The notes below the pieces were generated by a model, which was not told the DNA's origin, did not search any database, and was given only the letters and a program-made list of their open reading frames with translations. From NCBI GenBank assembly GCA_038251425.1, contig JBBSBI010000007.1, forward strand, positions 9,530-73,529: 64,000 bases of DNA, written 5' to 3'. Source of the DNA: JBBRRP01 sp038251425. Its GTDB lineage: Bacteria; Myxococcota_A; Polyangia; Polyangiales; Polyangiaceae. Made by a program: the position numbers and the translations under genes. This document shows positions 9,321 through 16,616 of the stretch, in pieces (within the stretch, counting starts at the first letter, position 1; every line of letters starts with the position of its first letter).

Positions 9321-10370
9321 ATGAAACTTGGATCCATTGGTTCGATGGTGGCGCTTGTGGTTTGCGGGGCGCTCGGGTGCGATAGGTTGTTCGGCAAAAA
9401 GGACGGCGGTGCGGCCCCTTCCGGATCAGCCGCCGTGGCTCAAAACGCTCCCGCCGAAAAGCTAGGAGCCTTGAGTTCGTTCGAGGGTGAAGTCGGCATC
9501 TTGATAAAGAGCCAGAAACCCAAAGAAAAGCCGATCCCACCTTTTAACTTATTGATCAAGGCCGGCAAGGTGCGTGTCGACTTGCCGCTCGATGCGGAGA
9601 TGACTCAACAGTTGGGTGGCAAGGTTTACGTCGTATTGAACACACCGGATAAAAAGCTGCACGCGGTGCTGGAAGGTAAACAGCAAGTGGTGCTGTTGGA
9701 CCTGGATAAAGCTGGCGAGCAAGTGAAGTCATTGAAGTCTCGCTTCGCTCCAAGCCACGAAGATGCGGTTGTGAAGGAAGAGCCACCCAAGATTTTGAAA
9801 ACGGGTCGGAAAGACCGAGTGATTGGGCGCGACTGCGAGGAGTGGGAAGTCACCAATCCGAAGAAGCAGAATAAGATTGTGGCCTGCATTTCCGATGAGG
9901 GGAGCTCGTGGTTCCGGCTTCCGATCACGGCGGCGATGCCTGCAGATTATGCTTGGATGGCAGACCTCACCGATGGCAAACATTTGCCCCTCCGAGCGGT
10001 GGTATTTGAGCAGGGTAAGGAAGCCATGCGGATCGAGCTCACGAAGCTTGAGCCCAAGCCGCTCGACGCTGCCCTATTCGCAATCCCAGTGGGCTATCAG
10101 GTTCTCAGCTTAGAGCAAGCCATTCAGGGGTTCATGGCTCAAGCGATGGGCCGCGCTAGGCTGCCCGGTGCTGGCTTCGGATCTCCAGCGAACGGAGGCT
10201 TGCCGCCGGGCACACAGCTACCACCTGGCGCTCAGTTGCCACCGGGTATGCAGTTGCCGCAGGGCATGAAGCTCCCTCCAGGTTTCAAGCTGCCTCCAGG
10301 TTTCAAACTGCCTCCGGGAGTTAAGTTGCCTCCGGAGATGCAAATGCCCGCTGACGCACCTGCGAAGTGA
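9321..10370 (+). CDS. Lipoprotein with LolA/DUF4412-like domain and PPG-repeat tail
   Basis: 349 residues. A short signal sequence ends at Cys (VCGALGCDRLF), followed by a charged/Ala-rich linker. Residues about 50-270 form a beta-rich domain of the kind seen in DUF4412/LolA-like periplasmic proteins (SSFEGEVGILIKSQ, LIKAGKVRVDLPL, KTGRKDRVIGRDCEEWEV, LPLRAVVFEQGKEAMRIELT). The last 60 or so residues are hexapeptide repeats of the form LPPGxx, ending near the C-terminus. DUF4412 membership is an inference from pattern only. It sits 31 bases before the lipase-like gene and may share its transcript. Confidence 0.75.
   Translation: MKLGSIGSMVALVVCGALGCDRLFGKKDGGAAPSGSAAVAQNAPAEKLGALSSFEGEVGILIKSQKPKEKPIPPFNLLIKAGKVRVDLPLDAEMTQQLGGKVYVVLNTPDKKLHAVLEGKQQVVLLDLDKAGEQVKSLKSRFAPSHEDAVVKEEPPKILKTGRKDRVIGRDCEEWEVTNPKKQNKIVACISDEGSSWFRLPITAAMPADYAWMADLTDGKHLPLRAVVFEQGKEAMRIELTKLEPKPLDAALFAIPVGYQVLSLEQAIQGFMAQAMGRARLPGAGFGSPANGGLPPGTQLPPGAQLPPGMQLPQGMKLPPGFKLPPGFKLPPGVKLPPEMQMPADAPAK
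10201..10350 (+). repeat. Degenerate 18-bp tandem repeats encoding LPPGxx units
   Basis: About eight consecutive in-frame units of roughly 18 bases, each encoding variants of LPPGTQ/LPPGAQ/LPPGMQ/LPPGFK/LPPGVK, inside the 3' end of the lipoprotein gene. Two neighbouring units (GFKLPP) are almost identical at DNA level. Any unit gain or loss stays in frame. Confidence 0.9.
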
Positions 10371-10401
10371 ACCGCCATTAGCACCGTTGAGGGAGGTCGC
10401 G

Positions 10402-11439
10402 ATGGCAGACACTACGCTTCTGATACCGGGCACAGGCGGCCTTAAACTTCTCCAAAATGGCGCGGATTTGGGGTATCCTGTGATGCTCCAGGGCCAAGCT
10501 TTTCTCTTGAGTCAAGCAGGCGGCGCCTTGGGAGAGATCGAACCGCTGCTCAGCATGCAGCATCGAACGGGCCAAGCCGCCCCCGTGAAAACCTCGCTGC
10601 TTCCCGGCGTGGAGGTCACGCCCGGTCCCGTGTTGTCGCTCGCGTACCGTGAGCTTCCGTCCAACGTGCTGCCGTTTCGCTACGACTGGCGGGGCGATAT
10701 CGTGCACAGCGCGACGCGCCTGATAAATCTCCTCACCGAACGGCGCCCTCAGGGTGGAAAGTGGTGCATCGTGGCGCACTCGCAAGGCGGTCTCGTAGCA
10801 GTGGCGGCGAGCAAGCTCTTGGCGGCGCGGTATGGCGGAGATGCCACGGCCTTCTCCGATCTAGTTCGGCGTTTGGTGTTGGTGGGGGTGCCGCTGTACG
10901 GGACGCTCAACGCCGCGCACGCGCTGGTGCGTGGGGAGCAGCTCGGGGAAGCTGTGAGCAGCTCCTTTCAGAAGATTTCGCGGACGTGGCCGGCGCTGTA
11001 TCAGATGCTGCCGGATTTCCGCGCTGCGCTTCGGCAACAGAATCAGGAGCCGGCCGCCACAGGTTTTCTTCATGCTGCCTCGTGGCAAGCTTATCCTGAT
11101 ATTTCAGCTGATTTGTTGGCGCGCGCACTCGAGACCAAACAGCGCTATTTGCGCCGCCCATTGGAAAAAATGGCGCAGGTCAAAGTTTCAATCGTGTTAG
11201 CCACCAATCGCCCCACTTGGGATCACGCCGTGCTCAATCCTGATCGGACGATCGGCTTTGCTAATCGCGGAGCGCCCGGAGATTCGCTCGTGCCGAGTGT
11301 GCCCACGCTGAACCGATTGACTCCCATCGAACGGCAGCTGGTGGATCAAATCGGGCCGCGCGAAACGATCGCAGAGCACGCCTTCCTCTTGAGTGATACC
11401 TACGTGGGCGAGCTCACACGCCGCCTTCTGGCAGGATGA
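10402..11439 (+). CDS. Lipase-like alpha/beta hydrolase (PGAP1/LCAT-like fold)
   Basis: 345 residues from the ATG at 10402, preceded by GGGAGG. The nucleophile elbow is IVAHSQGGLVAVAASKLL (GHSxG-type with AHSQG), preceded by YDWRGDIVHSATRLINLL, a layout typical of phospholipase/PGAP1-like and LCAT-like hydrolases; candidate Asp and His lie near GDSLVPSVPTL and AEHAFLLSD. No signal peptide. Overlaps the next gene by 4 bases (ATGA), so both products are probably made together. The specific ester substrate is unknown. Confidence 0.78.
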   Translation: MADTTLLIPGTGGLKLLQNGADLGYPVMLQGQAFLLSQAGGALGEIEPLLSMQHRTGQAAPVKTSLLPGVEVTPGPVLSLAYRELPSNVLPFRYDWRGDIVHSATRLINLLTERRPQGGKWCIVAHSQGGLVAVAASKLLAARYGGDATAFSDLVRRLVLVGVPLYGTLNAAHALVRGEQLGEAVSSSFQKISRTWPALYQMLPDFRAALRQQNQEPAATGFLHAASWQAYPDISADLLARALETKQRYLRRPLEKMAQVKVSIVLATNRPTWDHAVLNPDRTIGFANRGAPGDSLVPSVPTLNRLTPIERQLVDQIGPRETIAEHAFLLSDTYVGELTRRLLAG

Positions 11440-12308
11440 CGATGACGCGGTTCACTCACTCAAGTTACACCGCCACTCTGATGGCGCTCAGCTTGCTCAT
11501 CGTCAGCACGCCTGCTCTCGCTGAATCGTCCGTGTCCAAAGTGGCGCCAGCTTCGCTCAGCGACGCGCAACTTCTAGAACTCTACGCCGACAAGCCGTGT
11601 GCACGTGCGAGCCATGAGGGCGATGATGGAAAGCTCGAGTATTTGCCTGCGGATGCGAGCTGCAGCGTGCTCGGTTGCTTGCCCGGGCCGCTTCCACAAG
11701 CGCCGCAAGCCGGCGAGTGCGGGGTTCCAACCAAGCCCGAGCATTGCCCAAACGGCCTGGACGAAACACATCCGGGGCGCTGCAACGGCGTCCCTGGCCA
11801 GATCCCTCTATCCGGGAACAGCATCTGGCCAAAACGATTTCATCTGTTGGCTTCGCCGTGGGTTTCCTCCGGCAACACCGGCTACGGCGGTTTGAAGTGG
11901 GACATCGCAGCTGGTGGGCGCCTGGATCTCGCTCTCAGTACCTCCACGATCGTGCGCGGTGATTTGGGGCAGCGCGTGCATCTGAATGTTCCCAACTGGT
12001 ATTTCACGACGGCTGCGTTTGTCTCTGACAGCTCCTTCGGTGCGGATCTCGGACTTTCACTGATTCGCAACAGCACCGTATTCACCCGCTTTGGTGGCGG
12101 CGCCGCCAGCTACGGACTCTTAGGCGATCCCGAATGGACGGCGCGTGCGGGCGGCCAGCTGTACGTCGAAGTGATGCACAATCTAGTCCTCAAGGGTACG
12201 TGGCTGCCGGTGGGCGACAGGCTCGGCCCCCGCTACTTAGTGGGGCTCGAATACATGAAATGCCTCATCGATGATGTGTTGCCGTTTGCGCGCGAATGCG
12301 CCGAATAA
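11436..12308 (+). CDS. Exported outer-membrane-type protein of unknown function
   Basis: 290 residues. Clear signal peptide ending TPALAES. Residues about 45-120 contain several Cys (CSVLGCLPGPLP, CGVPTKPEHCPNG). The C-terminal half alternates hydrophobic/aromatic strands (FHLLASPWVSSGNTG, GGRLDLALSTSTIVRGDLG, GGQLYVEVMHNLVLKGTWL, PRYLVGLEYMKC) like a small beta-barrel. Start overlaps the stop of the lipase-like gene. No specific family recognised; a surface or outer-membrane location is inferred. Confidence 0.75.
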   Translation: MTMTRFTHSSYTATLMALSLLIVSTPALAESSVSKVAPASLSDAQLLELYADKPCARASHEGDDGKLEYLPADASCSVLGCLPGPLPQAPQAGECGVPTKPEHCPNGLDETHPGRCNGVPGQIPLSGNSIWPKRFHLLASPWVSSGNTGYGGLKWDIAAGGRLDLALSTSTIVRGDLGQRVHLNVPNWYFTTAAFVSDSSFGADLGLSLIRNSTVFTRFGGGAASYGLLGDPEWTARAGGQLYVEVMHNLVLKGTWLPVGDRLGPRYLVGLEYMKCLIDDVLPFARECAE

Positions 12309-12449
12309 CTAAACCACCAAAGGGTTGCGCGTCGTGAGCTCCGGAAAACGCCCGAAATCTCGATCCGCCGTCCAGAGCTCGCTGACCCGATGATGCAAAC
12401 ACAGAGCGGCGATGCGTGCATCGTGGACCTTTGGGCCCGCCACCTGGAT
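12309..12449 (-). pseudogene. 3' remnant of a VapC-type PIN-domain toxin gene
   Basis: A 46-codon open stretch with no start codon. It begins right after an in-frame TGA and ends in TAG at 12309. The translation contains VAGPKVHDARIAALC, then SELWTADRDFGRFPEL and TRNPLV: the C-terminal third of VapC ribonucleases, including the conserved Asp residues of HDARIA and TADRDF. The N-terminal two thirds, with the first catalytic Asp, and any antitoxin gene are absent. The stop just before it is the one that would end the MFS gene if that gene's apparent frameshift were corrected, so the fragment now sits as a tail behind the transporter. Family identity secure; certainly not a complete toxin. Confidence 0.88.
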
Positions 12450-12511
12450 TCAAGAACGGACCCCCGCGACGCTCCTCCGCCCCTTCGATTCCGGCAATAT
12501 CCACCACACAC

Positions 12512-13642
12512 TCAAGGCCGCCCAAGCGTGAGCAGGCCACCCCAAAATGGCGGAGATTTCGGCCCCAAGTGCTGCACGAGCCAACCTGCAATCAGGCTGG
12601 AGCACATGCCGCCCAGCCCCGCACCCACGACGGAGAGCAGTGATTGCGCGGTAGAGCGCTGACTCGATTCGCATTCTTCGTCAACGTACGCTGCGGCGCC
12701 GAGCACTGTGCCCCAAACGGTGACGCCATGGAGAGCTTGCACGATGCTGATCCAGGCAAGATCGGCAAGCCACGCCGAAAGTAGCCAGCGTACGGCGCCT
12801 GCGATCAAACCGATCAACATCATTCTACGGATGCCAATTTTCTTGACGCTGCTACCAAAGACCATCACGAGCGGTGCTTCTAAGGCCAGCATGATGAGCC
12901 ACATGTGACCCACAGCACTCACCCCACCGCCATTGGCTTGGATCAACACGGGGAAAAACAATGTCGGCCCGTGGAGGCCCAAAAACGCAAAAAACATCAC
13001 GAGCAACAGGCGCACAAATGGCCCATTTTTCCGCAGCGCCGTCAGATCTTTCAAACTGGCACGGGTCGAGACATCACTCCCGCGCGGCAAGGCACCCAAA
13101 GCTAACGCCGCGAGGAACATACTGATCGCGGACAATGGCAATGTCCACGAGAGTACTGGCAAGCGTAGCCAAGGCACATCGGCTTGCGTCAACAGTGGCT
13201 CTAGCCACGGAAACCCAACCACGGCAACACCAAAACCAATAGTACCCACGGCTCGCACGTAGCCGAGCGCGCGTGGGCTCACCGGGCTTGTGATCGCAAA
13301 CGACACAGCCCAAAGCCCCGGCACCAGTGTGACCGAACACAAGGCAAAGAGCGCGGTGCTGAGCAAGAGCGCCCAGAAGCCGTGCGCAACGAACATGAGC
13401 AACAGTGCTGCCGAGGAAGCCAGCGCCAAGCCCGCAAGAACCCGTGTGCGCGCTCCACTGCGATCCGAAAGTGCAGCCAAGATCGGCTGAAAGAGCACGG
13501 ACATGACTGGAATAATGGCCAGCACCACACCTGCCTCGCTGCCGCTCAGCTTGGCGACATCCAGCAAGTACAATCCAAAATACGGAAACGTAAATCCGAT
13601 GCTCGCGAGCAGGACGAACCACGTGAGCGCGAGCAGCCACAT
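12512..13642 (-). CDS. MFS transporter, probably frameshifted at the 3' end
   Basis: 376 residues with 11 clear hydrophobic segments arranged as in the MFS_1-like/HcaT group (FTFPYFGLYLL; SEAGVVLAIIPVMSVLFQPILA; LSDRSGARTRVLAG). The Ser-Asp-Arg loop between segments 2 and 3 (ALSDRSGARTR) is the family signature. The annotated end, WGGLLTLGRP, cuts the last membrane helix. Adding one base in the G/C run at about 12518-12524 would continue as LSVWWILPESKGRRS and stop at 12450, giving a normal twelfth helix and polar tail. This is either a genuine frameshift or an assembly error. Substrate unknown. Confidence 0.85.
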   Translation of the reverse strand: MWLLALTWFVLLASIGFTFPYFGLYLLDVAKLSGSEAGVVLAIIPVMSVLFQPILAALSDRSGARTRVLAGLALASSAALLLMFVAHGFWALLLSTALFALCSVTLVPGLWAVSFAITSPVSPRALGYVRAVGTIGFGVAVVGFPWLEPLLTQADVPWLRLPVLSWTLPLSAISMFLAALALGALPRGSDVSTRASLKDLTALRKNGPFVRLLLVMFFAFLGLHGPTLFFPVLIQANGGGVSAVGHMWLIMLALEAPLVMVFGSSVKKIGIRRMMLIGLIAGAVRWLLSAWLADLAWISIVQALHGVTVWGTVLGAAAYVDEECESSQRSTAQSLLSVVGAGLGGMCSSLIAGWLVQHLGPKSPPFWGGLLTLGRP

Positions 13643-13734
13643 TTCAGGGCGCTCTTAACACATTGGAAGCACCCCGAGAGATCCTATGTCGGCGGCCGTC
13701 GGTTACTGTTGCAACCGACGGCTCAGGAGATCCC

Positions 13735-15825
13735 TTACTTCTTCTTCTCGAGCTCGCGCGCTTTCACTTCCTCTTTGACCTTCTCGAGGATGTTGCGCGG
13801 GCATTGGGCGTAGTGGCTGAACTCCATCGAGAACTGACCGCGCCCTGAGGTGCTGGAGCGCAGATCACCGATGTAGCCAAACATTTCGCTCAGTGGCACA
13901 TCCGCCTTGATGCGCACGTTGATGGGCGTGGCTTCTTGGCTCTTCATGATGCCGCGGCGGCGGTTGATGTCCCCGATGACATCGCCCACGTTGTCGTCGG
14001 GCACGAACACGTCCACCTTCATGATGGGCTCTAAGAGCTCGGGCTTGGCCTTGGGCATTGTCTGCCGATAGGCGGCCTTGGCGGCGGATTCGAATGCGAT
14101 CTGAGAGGAGTCCACCGCGTGGTACCCGCCGTCCGTCAACGTGATCTTGAAATCGAGTACCGGGAATCCAACGAGCGGGCCCTTCCCGACCAAGCTCTTG
14201 AAGCCCTTTTCAACCGCTGGAATGAACTCTTTCGGAATGTTGCCACCGGTAACCTTGGATTCGAAAACGAAGCCGGAACCCTGCGGCAGCGGTTCGATGA
14301 TGTACTCGATCTTCGCGTACTGCCCGGAACCACCCGTTTGCTTCTTGTGGGTGTAGCTGTCTTCGACCAGCTCGGTGATCGTTTCGCGGTAGGCCACTTG
14401 CGGCTCGCCTACGGTGGCTTCAACGCCGTGTGTGCGGCGCAGAATATCCACCTTGATGTCTAGGTGGAGCTCGCCCATGCCCTTCAGGATCGTTTCGCCG
14501 GACTCCTGATCCACTTCCACGTGGAAGGACGGATCCTCGGCCACCATCTTGCCGAGCGCGTTACTGAGCTTCTCGGCGTTGGTCTTGTCCTTCGGTGCGA
14601 TCGCCACCGAGATAACTGGATCGGGGAACACCATCGGCTCAAGCGTTGCCGGGTTGTTCGGATCACAGAGCGTGTGACCGGTGCGGACGTTCTTCAAGCC
14701 CACGAGCGCCACGATGTCACCGGCCTGAGCCGTGTCGATCATGGTGCGATCGTTGGCGTGCATCTCCACCATTCGACCCACTCGCTCCTCTTTGCCGGTG
14801 AAGGTGTTGAGAACGGTGTCGCCCTTGGAAATGGTTCCTGAATAGATGCGGGTGAAGGTGAGGCTGCCGAAGCGATCATCCATGATCTTGAACGCGAGGC
14901 CACGGAAGGGTGCTTCGGCGGTGACGATCGCGAACTTGCCAGTTGGGTTGCCTTCGAGGTCGACCTCAGGCTGCGGCTGGACTTCGGTGGGGTTGGGTAG
15001 GTAATCCACCACCGCGTTGAGTACGTGCTGCACGCCCTTGTTCTTGAAGGAGGACCCGCAATAGGTGGGAAAGAACGTTAGATTGATGGTGCCCTTGCGA
15101 ATGCACGCCTTGATCGTGGGAATATCAACCTCTTCGCCCGCCAGGTATTTTTCCATGGCCGCGTCGTCCTGCTCGACAGCAGTCTCGATCATCTCACCAC
15201 GCCACTTCTCAACGTCAGCCACCATGTCTGCCGGAACGTCGGTGACCTTGAAATTCTCAGGCAGCCCCGAATCGTCCCAGACGTACGCCTTGCGCTCCAG
15301 GAGGTCGACGATCCCAATGAAGGCAGATTCGATACCGATCGGCAGCACCATGACGAGCGCCTTGGCGCCGAGAACGGTCTTGATCTGGCCCACGACGCGG
15401 TAGAAGTCCGCACCCAAGCGATCCAGCTTGTTGACGTAGATGATGCGCGACACCTTCGCGTCGTTCGCGTAACGCCAATTCGTTTCCGATTGGGGCTCCA
15501 CACCGCCCGAACCGCAGAACACACCGACGCCGCCATCGAGCACCTTGAGCGAACGGTAAACTTCAATCGTGAAGTCCACGTGTCCGGGAGTGTCGATAAT
15601 GTTGAAGCGATGCCCTGCCCAAAAGCAGGTAGTCGCAGCGGATTGAATGGTGATGCCGCGCTCTTGCTCCTGCACCATGAAGTCGGTTGTCGCCGCGCCA
15701 TCGTGCACTTCACCCATCTTATGGATCTTGCCAGTGAGCTTAAGGATACGCTCGGTCGTCGTCGTCTTGCCTGCGTCAACGTGCGCGAAGATGCCAATAT
15801 TGCGGTATGTGGAGAGGTCCGTCAT
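13735..15825 (-). CDS. fusA: Elongation factor G, FusA2-type paralogue
   Basis: 696 residues; GTPase that drives ribosomal translocation or, for some paralogues, ribosome recycling. G1 AHVDAGKTTTTERIL, G2 region ERGITIQSAAT, G3 DTPGHVDF, G4 NKLD, then domains II-V (GMGELHLDIKVDILRR, YRETITELVEDSYTHKKQ, GDVIGDINRRRG, MFGYIGDLRS). Phrases such as LKLTGKIHKMGEVHDGAATTDFM and SETNWRYAND fit the second EF-G (FusA2) seen in Vibrio and relatives better than the str-operon copy. It stands alone here, without rpsL, rpsG or tuf, which also fits a paralogue. Full length and all GTPase motifs are intact. Confidence 0.95.
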   Translation of the reverse strand: MTDLSTYRNIGIFAHVDAGKTTTTERILKLTGKIHKMGEVHDGAATTDFMVQEQERGITIQSAATTCFWAGHRFNIIDTPGHVDFTIEVYRSLKVLDGGVGVFCGSGGVEPQSETNWRYANDAKVSRIIYVNKLDRLGADFYRVVGQIKTVLGAKALVMVLPIGIESAFIGIVDLLERKAYVWDDSGLPENFKVTDVPADMVADVEKWRGEMIETAVEQDDAAMEKYLAGEEVDIPTIKACIRKGTINLTFFPTYCGSSFKNKGVQHVLNAVVDYLPNPTEVQPQPEVDLEGNPTGKFAIVTAEAPFRGLAFKIMDDRFGSLTFTRIYSGTISKGDTVLNTFTGKEERVGRMVEMHANDRTMIDTAQAGDIVALVGLKNVRTGHTLCDPNNPATLEPMVFPDPVISVAIAPKDKTNAEKLSNALGKMVAEDPSFHVEVDQESGETILKGMGELHLDIKVDILRRTHGVEATVGEPQVAYRETITELVEDSYTHKKQTGGSGQYAKIEYIIEPLPQGSGFVFESKVTGGNIPKEFIPAVEKGFKSLVGKGPLVGFPVLDFKITLTDGGYHAVDSSQIAFESAAKAAYRQTMPKAKPELLEPIMKVDVFVPDDNVGDVIGDINRRRGIMKSQEATPINVRIKADVPLSEMFGYIGDLRSSTSGRGQFSMEFSHYAQCPRNILEKVKEEVKARELEKKK

Positions 15826-15970
15826 GACTTGCCGTGTTCTCGTTCGGGGATCAAAAGATTGCCGGGTGAGGGCGCGTTCTTGGTGGCGCTATTAGCCACA
15901 CCTTCGCCCAGAGTCCAATCCCAAAGGTGTTTTCTCTTACTATCAGCCAGCCTGGGGGCATTTTGCCGCT

Positions 15971-16174
15971 TCAATAGTGAGGCGGCGGGTCGTTCGCGGG
16001 CTGTTCGGCGTCCCCAGCGCCGTTCTTGAATTGCCCCTCCAAGTAATGCAGCCGGGCAAGAATCGCATCGAGCTGCTTCTGTTGAGCGATGAGCGCATCG
16101 TTCAGGTCTGAGACGAGCTTGTCTTGGTAGGCGAACTTCGTTTCCAAGATAACGAAACGGTGATCTTCGTGCAT
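15971..16174 (-). CDS. slyX: SlyX family protein
   Basis: 67 residues. One amphipathic coiled-coil helix (VILETKFAYQDKLVSDLNDA, continuing through QQKQLDAILARLHYLEGQF) and a Pro-rich end terminating PPPHY, the conserved terminus of SlyX. The family is named from a gene near slyD in E. coli; its function is unknown. Lies 29 bases downstream of the Acb2/Tad1-like gene on the same strand, so the two may share a transcript. Confidence 0.88.
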   Translation of the reverse strand: MHEDHRFVILETKFAYQDKLVSDLNDALIAQQKQLDAILARLHYLEGQFKNGAGDAEQPANDPPPHY

Positions 16175-16203
16175 GGGTGGCGATGGCTCAGAAAAGTGGG
16201 GGG

Positions 16204-16428
16204 TTACTTAAAACGGCCTTCGAGCGCCACGGCTGCACACGCGATCATGGAAGACTCACGCAGCAAGCGAAATGCTGTGTCGCGGTCGGTGCACTCGGGG
16301 ACATGTGCCAAGAGCACTCGAGCGAACTCCTTGGCGCCCGTATGGATCGCGTCGTAGTGCGCCCGCTGCTCTGGGCTGGCGACATGGTGTGAGAACACGT
16401 AGTCCGGATCAAAATTGCTGTAGGCCAT
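16204..16428 (-). CDS. Small Acb2/Tad1 hairpin-domain-like protein
   Basis: 74 residues. The order of conserved phrases (SPEQRAHYDAIHTGAKEFAR, HVPECTDRDTAFRLLRES, MIACAAVALEGRF) matches the small alpha-hairpin domain shared by phage Acb2 and part of Tad1, which form oligomers that bind cyclic nucleotides and block CBASS, Thoeris or type III CRISPR signalling. N-terminal NFDPDYVFSHH is typical of chromosomal or phage stand-alone members as I remember them. Start is well placed behind AGAGGG. No phage genes surround it, and the neighbour is slyX. Similarity was recognised by eye without alignment; the molecular role (nucleotide sponge, sensor or other) is inference. Confidence 0.72.
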   Translation of the reverse strand: MAYSNFDPDYVFSHHVASPEQRAHYDAIHTGAKEFARVLLAHVPECTDRDTAFRLLRESSMIACAAVALEGRFK

Positions 16429-16520
16429 GGTGCCCTCTGTTTGCCATAGCGAACGCGCGAAGCCAAGTGCGAAGCGTGCGTTGAATCCTATGGTGGCAAG
16501 CTAGAGTTGAAGAATCATCC

Positions 16521-16562
16521 CGATGCGGGCGCCGTGGCCACGGTTCGACTGCCGTTTGAAAC
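16521..16562. repeat. Dispersed 42-bp repeat, copy A, with a 12-bp palindrome
   Basis: Begins CGATGCGGGCGCCG and ends GAAAC. It matches 18304-18345 at 36 of 42 positions by direct comparison. It contains the perfect palindrome CCGTGGCCACGG at 16532-16543. It lies about 55 bases after the stop of the lipoprotein gene that ends at 16617. Could be a 3' processing or termination signal or a protein-binding site. Confidence 0.8.
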
Positions 16563-16574
16563 TTAGAGTGGGGG

Positions 16575-16616
16575 GCAAGGGCGAGGCAAGGGCGAGGCAA
16601 GGGCGGGTCAAGGGCC
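16575..16616. repeat. 11-bp tandem repeat, about four units
   Basis: Units of GCAAGGGCGAG: three near-perfect copies followed by a diverged partial copy, in the intergenic space directly after the stop codon of the lipoprotein gene ending at 16617. Low-complexity spacer; no gene content. Confidence 0.85.

Noticed and set aside
12233..12674. Several overlapping short frames in both directions
   Set aside because: Explained by the MFS 3' end, its frameshift and the PIN remnant.
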